Shown: one piece after another, positions 50,482-60,014 of the stretch | How the letters are laid out: each line of letters opens with the position of its first letter | Numbering within the stretch: the first letter of the stretch is position 1 | DNA from: Bradyrhizobium japonicum USDA 6 | GTDB taxonomy: Bacteria; Pseudomonadota; Alphaproteobacteria; Rhizobiales; Xanthobacteraceae | Reading direction: 5' to 3' | Length of the DNA stretch: 64,000 bases | NCBI RefSeq assembly: GCF_000284375.1 | Contig: NC_017249.1 | Location: forward strand, 2,768,001-2,832,000 | Program-made: the position numbers and the translations under genes | Notes under the pieces: generated by a model | What the model saw: only the letters and a program-made list of their open reading frames with translations | Databases searched by the model: none | What the model was told of the DNA's origin: nothing

Positions 50482-51324
50482 TCACACTTCCCGTCGGCTC
50501 AAAAACGCCAGCCGCTCGAACAGGTGCACGTCCTGCTCGTTCTTGAGCAGCGCGCCGTGCAGCGGCGGGATCAGCTTGCGCGGGTCGCGTTCGCGGAGTT
50601 GCTCGACGCTCATGTCCTCGTTGAGCAGCAGCTTGAGCCAGTCCAGAAGCTCCGACGTCGACGGCTTTTTCTTCAACCCCGGGACCTCGCGCACCTCGAA
50701 GAAGATGCGCAGGGCTTCCTCGACCAGGCGCTTCTTGATGCCGGGGAAGTGGACGTCGACGATGCGGCCCATCGTGTCGGCGTCGGGGAACTTGATGTAG
50801 TGGAAGAAGCAGCGGCGCAGGAACGCGTCCGGCAGCTCCTTCTCGTTGTTGGAGGTGATCATCATGATCGGGCGCTGCTTGGCCTTGATCGTCTCGCCGG
50901 TCTCGTAGACATGGAATTCCATGCGGTCGAGCTCGAGCAGAAGGTCGTTCGGAAACTCGATGTCGGCCTTGTCGATCTCGTCGATCAAGAGCACCGGGCG
51001 CTGCTCGGCGGTGAAGGCCTCCCACAGCTTGCCGCGCTTGATGTAGTTCTTAATATCAGACACGCGGGCATCGCCGAGCTGGCTGTCGCGCAGGCGCGAT
51101 ACCGCGTCGTATTCGTAGAGGCCCTGCTGCGCCTTGGTGGTGGACTTGATGTGCCACGTCAAAAGCGGCGCGTTCAGCGCCTTCGCCACTTCCTCCGCCA
51201 GCACGGTCTTGCCGGTGCCGGGCTCGCCCTTGATGAGCAGCGGGCGCTCCAGCACGATCGAGGCATTGACGGCGACCTTGAGATCGTCGGTCGCAACATA
51301 GTCCTTGGTGCCGGTAAATTTCAT
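50482..51324 (-). CDS. MoxR-type AAA+ ATPase
   Basis: A 280-residue MoxR-family AAA+ protein, usually a chaperone-like remodelling ATPase paired with a VWA protein. The Walker A is LLIKGEPGTGKTVLAEEVAK, the Walker B PVLLIDEIDKADIEF, and the arginine-finger/sensor segment MMITSNNEKELPDAFLRRCFFHYIKFPD. The CoxD-like N-terminus (KFTGTKDYVATDDLKVAVN) suggests the CoxD/CoxE-type pair. The VWA gene at 51785-52960 is divergent from it across a small minus-strand gene. Confidence 0.93.
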   Translation of the reverse strand: MKFTGTKDYVATDDLKVAVNASIVLERPLLIKGEPGTGKTVLAEEVAKALNAPLLTWHIKSTTKAQQGLYEYDAVSRLRDSQLGDARVSDIKNYIKRGKLWEAFTAEQRPVLLIDEIDKADIEFPNDLLLELDRMEFHVYETGETIKAKQRPIMMITSNNEKELPDAFLRRCFFHYIKFPDADTMGRIVDVHFPGIKKRLVEEALRIFFEVREVPGLKKKPSTSELLDWLKLLLNEDMSVEQLRERDPRKLIPPLHGALLKNEQDVHLFERLAFLSRREV

Positions 51325-51373
51325 CGCGCGTCCTTGTTGGTCGTCGGCCGGGCATCGCCCTGGTCCAACAAAC

Positions 51374-51400
51374 GGAACGGCCGCTCATGGCGGCCGTTCC
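51374..51400 (-). terminator. Hairpin terminator of the GlsB-type gene
   Basis: An 11-bp stem GGAACGGCCGC / GCGGCCGTTCC with a five-base loop lies 17 bases past the stop of the minus-strand gene at 51417-51662. On that strand it is followed by GTTTGTTGG, a weak T-tract. Confidence 0.65.
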
Positions 51401-51416
51401 TGGTTCGGTCAGGCTT

Positions 51417-51662
51417 TCAGACCCGTTTTATCAGCGAAAGGATGACGAGCACAATCACCGCGCCGATGGTGGCATCCACGATGGCGCCGATCGTGCCGGT
51501 GGCCAGCGCAACATGCAGTTGCGGCAGCACCCAGCTCGCCACCAGCGCGCCGATGATGCCGACGACCATGTTGCCGATCAACCCAAATCCCGCCCCATGG
51601 ACAATCTTGCCGGCAAGCCAGCCGGCGATCGCGCCAATGATGAGCGCTGCGAGAATCCCCAT
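51417..51662 (-). CDS. GlsB/YeaQ/YmgE-family small membrane protein
   Basis: An 81-residue 'transglycosylase-associated' family membrane protein with three glycine-rich hydrophobic helices (LAALIIGAIAGWLAGKI, LIGNMVVGIIGALVASWVL, TIGAIVDATIGAVIVLVIL). The role is unknown; the family is linked to envelope stress. The ATG at 51662 has a GGGGAC site upstream, and the TTG-started longer frame is not needed. It is oriented with moxR, but a hairpin between them makes it a separate transcript. Confidence 0.88.
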   Translation of the reverse strand: MGILAALIIGAIAGWLAGKIVHGAGFGLIGNMVVGIIGALVASWVLPQLHVALATGTIGAIVDATIGAVIVLVILSLIKRV

Positions 51663-51784
51663 TGCAAACGTCCCCAAAACAACCCCGTCAGACGGTCAAT
51701 TCTAGAGCAAAAAGCCGACCGGTCCAGCGTCCCGCGGCGGGCTCGGCCCCTTGACGTTCGCCCCCGACGGGCAATCTGTTACCC

Positions 51785-52960
51785 ATGTTCCTCCAATTCT
51801 TCACTTCTCTGCGCGATGCGCAGGTCCCCGTGACGCTGCGCGAATACCTCACGCTGATGGAGGCGCTCGACGCTGATCTGTCGGACTATTCGGTCGAGAA
51901 TTTCTACTATCTGTCGCGCACCTCGCTGGTGAAGGACGAGCGCAACCTCGACAAGTTCGACCGCGTCTTCGGCACGGTGTTCAAGGGGCTGGAAAGCCTG
52001 CTCGACGCCATGGAGAAGGCGGAGATCCCCGAGGAGTGGCTGAAGAAGCTCGCCGAGAAATACCTCAGCGAGGAGGAGAAGAAGCAGATCGAGGCGATGG
52101 GCTGGGACAAGCTCATGGAGACGCTGAAGAAGCGTCTCGAGGAGCAGAAGGGCCGGCACCAGGGCGGCTCGAAATGGATCGGCACCGCCGGCACCTCGCC
52201 GTTCGGCGCCTATGGCTACAATCCCGAAGGCGTGCGCATCGGCCAGGAGAAGAACCGCAACAACCGTGCCGTGAAGGTGTGGGACAAGCGCGAGTTCAAG
52301 GATCTCGACGGCAATGTCGAGCTCGGCATCCGCAACATCAAGGTGGCGCTGCGGCGCCTGCGCAAGTTCGCGCGCACCGGCGCGCCTGATGAGCTCGATC
52401 TCGACACCACCATTCGCGAGACTGCCAATCACGGCTATCTCGACGTCCACATGCGGCCCGAGCGGCGCAATGCGGTGAAGCTGCTGGTGTTCTTCGACAT
52501 CGGCGGCTCGATGGATTCGCATATCGAGCAGGTCGAGGAGCTGTTCTCGGCGGCCAAGAGCGAGTTCAAGCACATGGAGTATTTCTACTTCCACAACTGC
52601 CTCTATGAAGGCGTGTGGAAGCAGAACAAGCGCCGCTTCACCGACCGCACGCCGACCTGGGACGTGCTGCACAAATACCCGCACGACTACAAGGTCGTGT
52701 TCGTCGGCGACGCCTCGATGTCGCCTTACGAGATCATGGTGCCGGGCGGCTCGGTCGAGCATGTCAACGAGGAGCCGGGCTCGGTCTGGCTCGACCGCAT
52801 CATCCGCACCTATCCGCATACGGTGTGGCTCAATCCGGTGCAGCAGAAGCATTGGGACTATTCGGAATCGACCACCATCATCAAACGCATCTTCGCCAAC
52901 CGCATGTACCCGATCACGATCGAGGGGCTCGAGGGTGCGATGAAGGAATTGACGCACTAG
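51785..52960 (+). CDS. VWA-domain protein, CoxE-like
   Basis: A 391-residue VWA-type protein (CoxE family). The first 130 residues are helical (FFTSLRDAQVPVTLREYLTL; DFDRVFGTVF-like region). The middle has the conserved FGAYGYNPEGVRIGQ. The metal-ion-dependent adhesion-like domain starts near residue 230 (AVKLLVFFDIGGSMDSHIEQ, a D-x-G-x-S MIDAS variant). MoxR/VWA pairs assemble or activate metal enzymes. The partner moxR gene is 461 bases away on the opposite strand. A small rhodanese gene follows. Confidence 0.92.
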   Translation: MFLQFFTSLRDAQVPVTLREYLTLMEALDADLSDYSVENFYYLSRTSLVKDERNLDKFDRVFGTVFKGLESLLDAMEKAEIPEEWLKKLAEKYLSEEEKKQIEAMGWDKLMETLKKRLEEQKGRHQGGSKWIGTAGTSPFGAYGYNPEGVRIGQEKNRNNRAVKVWDKREFKDLDGNVELGIRNIKVALRRLRKFARTGAPDELDLDTTIRETANHGYLDVHMRPERRNAVKLLVFFDIGGSMDSHIEQVEELFSAAKSEFKHMEYFYFHNCLYEGVWKQNKRRFTDRTPTWDVLHKYPHDYKVVFVGDASMSPYEIMVPGGSVEHVNEEPGSVWLDRIIRTYPHTVWLNPVQQKHWDYSESTTIIKRIFANRMYPITIEGLEGAMKELTH

Positions 52961-53012
52961 CTGCGCCGTCAGTCCGGACGGACGCGCAGCAGCCGACAAG
53001 AGGGAGAACCAC

Positions 53013-53426
53013 ATGCCCCAGACCATCACCCGCGGCATCAAGGCGCTGATCGACGAGGCCAATGCCGAGATCGAGACGCTCAACGCCAAGGAGGCCATCG
53101 AGATCTCCAAGAACGGCGATGTCGTCATCGTCGACATCCGCGACCCCCGCGAGATCGAGCGCGACGGCCGCATCCCCGGCGCGTTCGCCTGCACGCGCGG
53201 CATGCTCGAATTCTGGATCGATCCGCAGAGCCCCTACGCAAAACCGATCTTCCAGGAAGACAAGAAATTCGTCTTCCATTGCGCCGGTGGCCTGCGCTCC
53301 GCGCTCGCGGCGAAGACCGCCAAGGACATGGGCTTGAAGCCCGTCGCCCACATCGCCGGCGGCTACGCCGCCTGGCGCGATGCCGGCGGGCCGGTGGAGC
53401 AGTGGGAGCCGAAGAAGAAGGGCTAA
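53013..53426 (+). CDS. Single-domain rhodanese
   Basis: A 137-residue rhodanese-fold sulfurtransferase. The active-site loop is Cys90 in FVFHCAGGLRSALAA, and VVIVDIRDPREIERDGRIPGAF is the typical DIR-D-x-x-E block. GYAAWRDAGGPVE is the end of the domain. It transfers sulfane sulfur to cyanide or a thiol acceptor in the cytosol. It begins 52 bases after the VWA gene with an AGGGAG site and probably shares that transcript. Confidence 0.93.
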   Translation: MPQTITRGIKALIDEANAEIETLNAKEAIEISKNGDVVIVDIRDPREIERDGRIPGAFACTRGMLEFWIDPQSPYAKPIFQEDKKFVFHCAGGLRSALAAKTAKDMGLKPVAHIAGGYAAWRDAGGPVEQWEPKKKG

Positions 53427-53437
53427 CTATCTCCGCC

Positions 53438-53540
53438 GTCATTCCGGGGCGCGACGAAGTCGCGAGCCCGGAATCCATTCGTCCACCAACTCCGCGGCCG
53501 GATGGATTCCGGGTTCGCGCCTCGCGCGCCCCGGAATGAC
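53438..53540. repeat. GTCATTCCGGGG palindrome
   Basis: The left arm is GTCATTCCGGGGCGCGACGA and the right arm CGCCTCGCGCGCCCCGGAAT then GAC. Inner arms GCCCGGAATCCATTCGTC / GGATGGATTCCGGG pair across the loop. It is a third palindrome family in the window and lies between two sulfurtransferase genes. Confidence 0.88.
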
Positions 53541-53552
53541 AAGGAAAAACCA

Positions 53553-54407
53553 ATGACCGCCACCGACCCCCTCGTCTCCACCGAATGGCTCGCCGCTCAC
53601 ATCAACGACGCCAACGTCAAGATCCTCGACGCCAGCTTCAAGCTGCCGGGCGTGCTGCCACTGCCGAAGGACGATTATCTCGCTGCCCATCTGCCGGGCG
53701 CCGTGTTCTTCGACGTCGACGCGGTGTCGGATCATTCCAATCCGCTGCCGCACATGTATCCGAGCGCCGAGCAGTTCGGCCGTGACGCAGGCCAACTCGG
53801 CATCTCCAATGCCGACACCGTCGTGCTCTACGATGCCGGCGGCTGGGTCGCGGCCCCCCGCGCCTGGTGGATGTTCCTGGCTTTCGGCCACAGCAATGTA
53901 CGCATCCTCAATGGCGGGCTGAAGAAGTGGCGCGCCGAGGGGCGTCCGGTCGAGAGCGGCGAGGTGAGGCCGAAGCCCGCGACGTTCAGGGCGAGCTACG
54001 ATTCAAAACGCGTGCGCAGCATGCAGCAGCTGATCGCCAACGTCGAAAGCAGCAAGGAGCAGGTGATCGACGCACGCGCCGCCGACCGCTTCGAGGGCCG
54101 CGCGCCCGAGCCGCGCGCGGGCATCCGCTCCGGCCACATCCCGGGCGCGCGCAACGTGCCCTACAATCAGTTGTTCGATGCCGCGACCGGCACCATGAAG
54201 CCGCTCGAGGACTTGCGCGCCGCCTTCGCGAACGCTGGCGTCGAGTTCGATGCGCCGATCGTGACGAGCTGCGGCTCGGGCGTGTCCGCCGGCGTGTTGA
54301 CGCTCGCGCTCTATCGCCTCGGCATCACCGACACCGCGCTCTATGACGGCTCGTGGTCGGAATGGGGCCAGGCCGGCGGCCCGCCGGTCGCGACCGGGCC
54401 GGCGTAA
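53553..54407 (+). CDS. sseA: 3-mercaptopyruvate/thiosulfate sulfurtransferase
   Basis: A 284-residue protein with two rhodanese domains (1-125, inactive; 150-284, active). The active-site loop is Cys240 in IVTSCGSGVSAGVL, the CGSGVTA type that prefers 3-mercaptopyruvate. The inter-domain GGLKKWRAEGRPVESG and the second-domain SGHIPGARNVPYNQLFD are also family blocks. The ATG at 53553 has an AAGGAA site. The preceding gene is the small rhodanese, so two sulfurtransferases of different size adjoin one another. Confidence 0.92.
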   Translation: MTATDPLVSTEWLAAHINDANVKILDASFKLPGVLPLPKDDYLAAHLPGAVFFDVDAVSDHSNPLPHMYPSAEQFGRDAGQLGISNADTVVLYDAGGWVAAPRAWWMFLAFGHSNVRILNGGLKKWRAEGRPVESGEVRPKPATFRASYDSKRVRSMQQLIANVESSKEQVIDARAADRFEGRAPEPRAGIRSGHIPGARNVPYNQLFDAATGTMKPLEDLRAAFANAGVEFDAPIVTSCGSGVSAGVLTLALYRLGITDTALYDGSWSEWGQAGGPPVATGPA

Positions 54408-54409
54408 CC

Positions 54410-55192
54410 TTACTGGCGCGTGCGCGTGGCCGTTGTCGCCAGCATCTGCGGCTGACCGAACGGATCATAGCTCTGCCGCAGCTGCTGAGGCGGAGGACGC
54501 CGCACCACGCGGTGCCGCTTCTTCGCCTTCGCGTGGTGCTTGGCAGCCTTGCTGTCCGAGGCGCTGCCGTCCGCCTTCGCGTCCCGCTTGGTGTCCCCCT
54601 TCGCCTTCGCCGGCGCATCCTGCGAGGCCGTCGCCGCCGGATCGTTCAGCGCGGCCACCTTGGCCGGGGCAGTGTCGGGCGTCGGGGAGGCGAGGGCCGC
54701 ACCGGGATCAGCCGGCGCCGGTTCGCTGGCGGTCACGGCAGGCGCGGCCTCGGGGATCGATGCCGTTGTGTCGGCCGGGGTGAGTGTGTCGGCAGGAGCC
54801 GGCGCGATGGCTTCCGTTGTGGCCTCGGCCTGCACCGGTTCGGCGGCGGGAACCGCGGCCTCGGTGACCTGCGGCGGCACGTAGGGCTCGGTCGTCAGGG
54901 CGGCCTCCTGTTCGGGCTCATTCACCGGCAAGCCGATGGTCGGCACCCGGTCACGCAGCGATGGCGTGGGCTCGGCGGCCGCTTCCGGCTCGGCGCGGAG
55001 CGCCGCGAGCACCGGCTGGGCCGGCTCCGGGCTTTGCGCAAACACCTTCTCTTGCGGGCCGTTCCGCCAGGAGGGGTTGCTGACATACTGCTCGTGGGTA
55101 GCCCGCAGCAGCGCGGCGGCACCTAGTCCGAACACCAGGATGGAGGTTGACAGCAGGATCGCGGCAAACAGGAAGCGAAAGCCGGGAAGCAT
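54410..55192 (-). CDS. Membrane-anchored Ala/Pro-rich protein of unknown function
   Basis: A 260-residue protein with one N-terminal transmembrane helix (FRFLFAAILLSTSILVFGLGAAALL), a short conserved stretch (RATHEQYVSNPSWRNGPQEKVF), then a long Ala/Pro/Glu-rich low-complexity region (about 60-210), and a basic tail (KAAKHHAKAKKRHRVVRRPP) ending PFGQPQM. It is probably tethered to the inner membrane with the rest in the periplasm. The function is unknown. The ATG at 55192 gives the natural membrane start. It converges with sseA, two bases away. Confidence 0.8.
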   Translation of the reverse strand: MLPGFRFLFAAILLSTSILVFGLGAAALLRATHEQYVSNPSWRNGPQEKVFAQSPEPAQPVLAALRAEPEAAAEPTPSLRDRVPTIGLPVNEPEQEAALTTEPYVPPQVTEAAVPAAEPVQAEATTEAIAPAPADTLTPADTTASIPEAAPAVTASEPAPADPGAALASPTPDTAPAKVAALNDPAATASQDAPAKAKGDTKRDAKADGSASDSKAAKHHAKAKKRHRVVRRPPPQQLRQSYDPFGQPQMLATTATRTRQ

Positions 55193-55555
55193 CGGACGGG
55201 TTACGAATTTCCGCCCCGGCGGGTGGCGGCCGGGACCCAAGAGCCATCTGAACGCGGTGACGGTACTGATTGCCGTTCGCCACGCCGGGACGGAAGCTCA
55301 AAGCGGAGGCGAATCAGGCTGATTCGAACATATCGCAACGCCTCCGCGTCGTTCCCTTAAATTCGGGGCCGGAGACTCCGGCAATCCACGGCCCGATGCG
55401 ATTTCCGCCCCGTGATGCAACGGGGCAACTGTGTGTACCTGCATCACAAATCGCTAACTCAGGCACAAATCAGCCTGTAATGTCTTGAATGTGCCGCTAT
55501 CTTCGGTCATCTGGCCGTTAACGGTCCGGATGGGCTCGGGGACTATACAAGAGCG
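55193..55555. other. Divergent intergenic region with small hairpins, 363 bases
   Basis: No gene is supported. A hairpin is formed by GCGGAGGCG (55303-55311) and CGCCTCCGC (55339-55347). Inside it a smaller inverted repeat, GAATCA-GGC-TGATTC (55311-55325), contains two GANTC sites, the target of the cell-cycle methylase CcrM in alphaproteobacteria. Promoters of both flanking envelope genes must lie here, but I cannot place them. Confidence 0.45.
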
Positions 55556-56752
55556 ATGATGATCAAACATTTTCTGACGATATGCGCTGCCGCAACAGTC
55601 GCTGCGGCGGGAACCTCGCTCGCACAGGCTCAGAGCTATCCGGTCCAGCAGGCGCCGAGCTATGGCGCTCCGGCCGAATATCGCCCCGGCGACCGCACGC
55701 CGAATTTCGACTCGCTGGACGATGAAGACGACGCGATGCCGCAGGCGTCGCTGCCGCCGCCCGGTCCGGCCGACGATCCGCGCTACGGCCGCCCGGCTGG
55801 CCCTCCGCCGGTCTATTCCGCCGCCCCGCCGCAGGGGCCGGTGATGTCGCCCGATGATCCGCGCTATGGCCGTCCAGCTGGTGCTCCGCCGGTCTATTCG
55901 GCGGCGCCGCAGGGTCCCGTGATGTCGCCCGACGATCCCCGCTATGGCCGCCCCGCCGGCCCGCCCGCGGTGATCTATGCCGATCGCCCGGGTCAGGCAC
56001 CCGGCAGGGACGGCCTGCGTCCGCCGGAGGCCATTGGCGGCCCCGCCGCGACCGGGACGGTCCAGTCCGGTCAGGCGCCCGTCGGTGCCGACGGCCGGCC
56101 GATGACGATCGCTTCGCTGCCGCCCGAGGAGCAGCCCGACGCGGCTCCCGCGCAGCTGGCGCCGAACCTGCGCCGCCAGGAGGTCTCGTTCCAGACCAAG
56201 GAGCCGGCCGGCACCCTCGTGGTCGATACGCCGAACACCTATCTCTATTACGTGCTCGGAGGCGGCCGTGCGATCCGCTACGGCGTCCGCGTCGGCCGCG
56301 ACGGCTTCACCTGGACCGGCGTGCAGAAGATCACCCGCAAGGCCGAATGGCCGGATTGGCATCCGCCGACCGAAATGATCGAGCGCCAGCCCTATCTGCC
56401 GCGCTTCATGGCCGGCGGCCCCGGCAATCCGCTCGGCGCGCGCGCGATGTATCTCGGCTCGACCGTCTACCGCATCCACGGCACCAACCAGCCTTCGACG
56501 ATCGGCAAGTTCGTGTCGTCGGGCTGCATCGGCATGCTGAACGAGGACGTCTCCGACCTGTTCGACCGCGTCAAGGTTGGCACCCGTGTGGTGGTGATGC
56601 CGGGTGGCCCGCCGCCGGGAACGGCGACTGCCTCCGCTGCGCCGCCGCCGGGCGCCGCCGGTCCGGCTCCGATGGCCGCGCAGGCCGGCCCCGTCCCGGG
56701 CACCCAGCCGACGGTGGTGCCGCCGCTGCCCGCGCCGGTCACCGTGCGCTGA
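55556..56752 (+). CDS. L,D-transpeptidase (ErfK/YbiS family) with Pro-rich repeats
   Basis: A 398-residue exported peptidoglycan L,D-transpeptidase. A signal peptide ends AQAQ. Residues about 75-140 hold three copies of a DDPRYGRPAG...PPVYSAAP...GPVMSP motif, a flexible Pro-rich linker. The YkuD catalytic domain (about 200-335) has His308 in YRIHGTNQPSTIG and the nucleophile Cys324 in SSGCIGM. It forms 3-3 cross-links or attaches proteins to murein in the periplasm. Its Pro/Ala-rich C-tail is also low complexity. Confidence 0.93.
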   Translation: MMIKHFLTICAAATVAAAGTSLAQAQSYPVQQAPSYGAPAEYRPGDRTPNFDSLDDEDDAMPQASLPPPGPADDPRYGRPAGPPPVYSAAPPQGPVMSPDDPRYGRPAGAPPVYSAAPQGPVMSPDDPRYGRPAGPPAVIYADRPGQAPGRDGLRPPEAIGGPAATGTVQSGQAPVGADGRPMTIASLPPEEQPDAAPAQLAPNLRRQEVSFQTKEPAGTLVVDTPNTYLYYVLGGGRAIRYGVRVGRDGFTWTGVQKITRKAEWPDWHPPTEMIERQPYLPRFMAGGPGNPLGARAMYLGSTVYRIHGTNQPSTIGKFVSSGCIGMLNEDVSDLFDRVKVGTRVVVMPGGPPPGTATASAAPPPGAAGPAPMAAQAGPVPGTQPTVVPPLPAPVTVR

Positions 56753-56778
56753 GCGCTGCGAGACAATTCAAATCAGTG

Positions 56779-56803
56779 AAGGGCGTGCCGTCGGCACGCC
56801 CTT
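56779..56803. terminator. Bidirectional hairpin terminator
   Basis: An 11-bp perfect stem AAGGGCGTGCC / GGCACGCCCTT with a three-base loop is followed by TTCGTTT on the plus strand. It lies between the convergent L,D-transpeptidase and hydroxyacid dehydrogenase genes. Confidence 0.85.
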
Positions 56804-56809
56804 TTCGTT

Positions 56810-57772
56810 TCAGGCCAGCTTGCGCGGCAGCTCGCGATCCCGGGTGAAGGCGTCGATCGCCTCGACCATCTGCCCGTAGTGGATGCGTAATCCGTCCTCG
56901 GTGGCGTAGCCGAGATGCGGCGTCAGCACGAGATTGTCGAGCTTGCGGAAGGGATGGTCGACCGGCAGCGGCTCGACCGAGAACACGTCGATGCCGGCGC
57001 CCGCGATCTTCCGCTGCTGCAAGGCCTCCAGCAGCGCCTGCTCGTCCACGATCGGGCCGCGCGCGGTGTTGACGAGGAAGGCCGTCGGCTTCATCCGCGC
57101 GAGATCGGCAGCCCCGACCAGTCCGCGCGAGCGATCGCTCAGCACCACATGGATGGTGACGATGTCGGCCTTGGCGAACAGCTCCTCCTTGGTGGCGTAG
57201 CCGACGCCGGCTGCCGCGCACTTCTCCGGCGTGAGGTTCGGGCTCCAGGCGATCACGTTCATGCCGAATGCTTTCGCGATGCCCGCCATCTTGCTGCCGA
57301 GCTTGCCGAGCCCGACGACGCCGAGCGTCAGTCCCTCGATCTCGACACCGGCAAAGGTCTGCCAGGGCTCGCCGGCATGCATGCGCGCATTCTCGCGGCC
57401 GATGCCGCGGGTCAGTTCGAGGATCAGGCCCATCGTCAGCGGCGCGGTCGGATCGCGGGAGTATTGCGTGCCGCCGACGGCAACGCCTTGCGCCTTCGCC
57501 GCCTCCATGTCGATCGAGGCGTTGCGCATGCCGGAGGTCAAAAGCAGCTTCAGCTTCGGCAGCGACGCGAACAGGCTCTTGGGGAACGCCGTGCGCTCGC
57601 GCATCGCGCAGATGATCTCGAAATCGGCCAGCGCGCTCGCCGCGGCCTGCTCCGAGGCAAAGGGATGGCTGAACACGGTGACGTCGACGCGGTCGGACAG
57701 TTTTTGCCAGTCGGCGACGTCGAGGGCGAGGTTGAAATAGTCGTCGAGAATTGCACAGCGTAGCCGCGTCAT
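56810..57772 (-). CDS. D-2-hydroxyacid dehydrogenase family protein
   Basis: A 320-residue NAD-dependent 2-hydroxyacid dehydrogenase. The nucleotide-binding block is LTLGVVGLGKLGSKMAGIAK, the catalytic Arg lies in LVNTARGPIVDE, the Glu in GIDVFSVEPLP, and the His in VLTPHLGYATEDG. The N-terminus LRCAILDDYFNLALDVADW is the subgroup seen in many proteobacteria (SerA-like but without a regulatory domain). The substrate is unknown. It is unrelated in context to the GhrA-like gene at 31986-32912. Confidence 0.92.
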   Translation of the reverse strand: MTRLRCAILDDYFNLALDVADWQKLSDRVDVTVFSHPFASEQAAASALADFEIICAMRERTAFPKSLFASLPKLKLLLTSGMRNASIDMEAAKAQGVAVGGTQYSRDPTAPLTMGLILELTRGIGRENARMHAGEPWQTFAGVEIEGLTLGVVGLGKLGSKMAGIAKAFGMNVIAWSPNLTPEKCAAAGVGYATKEELFAKADIVTIHVVLSDRSRGLVGAADLARMKPTAFLVNTARGPIVDEQALLEALQQRKIAGAGIDVFSVEPLPVDHPFRKLDNLVLTPHLGYATEDGLRIHYGQMVEAIDAFTRDRELPRKLA

Positions 57773-57905
57773 CAGCTTTCATCCATGGCGAGAGGTGACG
57801 GCGCCAGGCGGGGAGCGCCATCGTCGGAAGCTGGCCATGGTTGCGCGCAATCGCGCCCGCGCGCAAGCAGCTGACGTGTTCAAAAATCCGATAGGAGCGA
57901 AGGGG

Positions 57906-58121
57906 TCAGAGGTCGCGGGGCTTGAGGCGGAGCGGGGTGTCCATGCCGTGCTTGGCGCGCCAGGCGGGGCCGGGACCACGCATGTAGTGCAGCTCGGGGC
58001 GGTAAGGGTTGAAAGCGGTGGCGAAGAAGCGCTTCCAGAAGCCCTTGATCTCCGTGACGAGTCCGGAAGCGCTACCGGCTCGTGCCGGAACGGCTATGGA
58101 ATTGGTCTCGATCAGAGCCAT
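57906..58121 (-). CDS. Small basic hypothetical protein
   Basis: A 71-residue protein, MALIETNSIAVPARAGSASG at the start, then a conserved-looking EIKGFWKRFFATAFNPYRPE and an Arg-rich tail. No domain is recognised. GAGG lies seven bases upstream of the ATG at 58121. A longer upstream frame exists but has a non-coding character. The gene stands between two larger genes on opposite strands. The function is unknown. Confidence 0.7.
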   Translation of the reverse strand: MALIETNSIAVPARAGSASGLVTEIKGFWKRFFATAFNPYRPELHYMRGPGPAWRAKHGMDTPLRLKPRDL

Positions 58122-58357
58122 GATGCGGCCTCGCTGTTCTCCCCGCCGCTTCTGCCGCGGGTGGCGTCTTTTTCGGCGCCATGACGAGCTTTGGCCCACT
58201 TTATTAAAAAATGGTTTCAATTGTCCGGATCGGCGGCCGGATGGTGTCCATTCCGTATTGATCCGTGGTGAACGGAGGGAAAACATTGCCCTTTGAGGGC
58301 GGGATCGTTACATCGGCGGCAAGCAAATTTCCTCAAATCGAAGGTTTCACGGGACCG

Positions 58358-60007
<1,650 letters not shown>

Positions 60008-60014
60008 TGAGGGC

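Noticed and set aside
3137..53540. The palindromic repeats as a CRISPR array
   Set aside because: They are scattered, longer and self-complementary, and lack regular spacers and cas genes.
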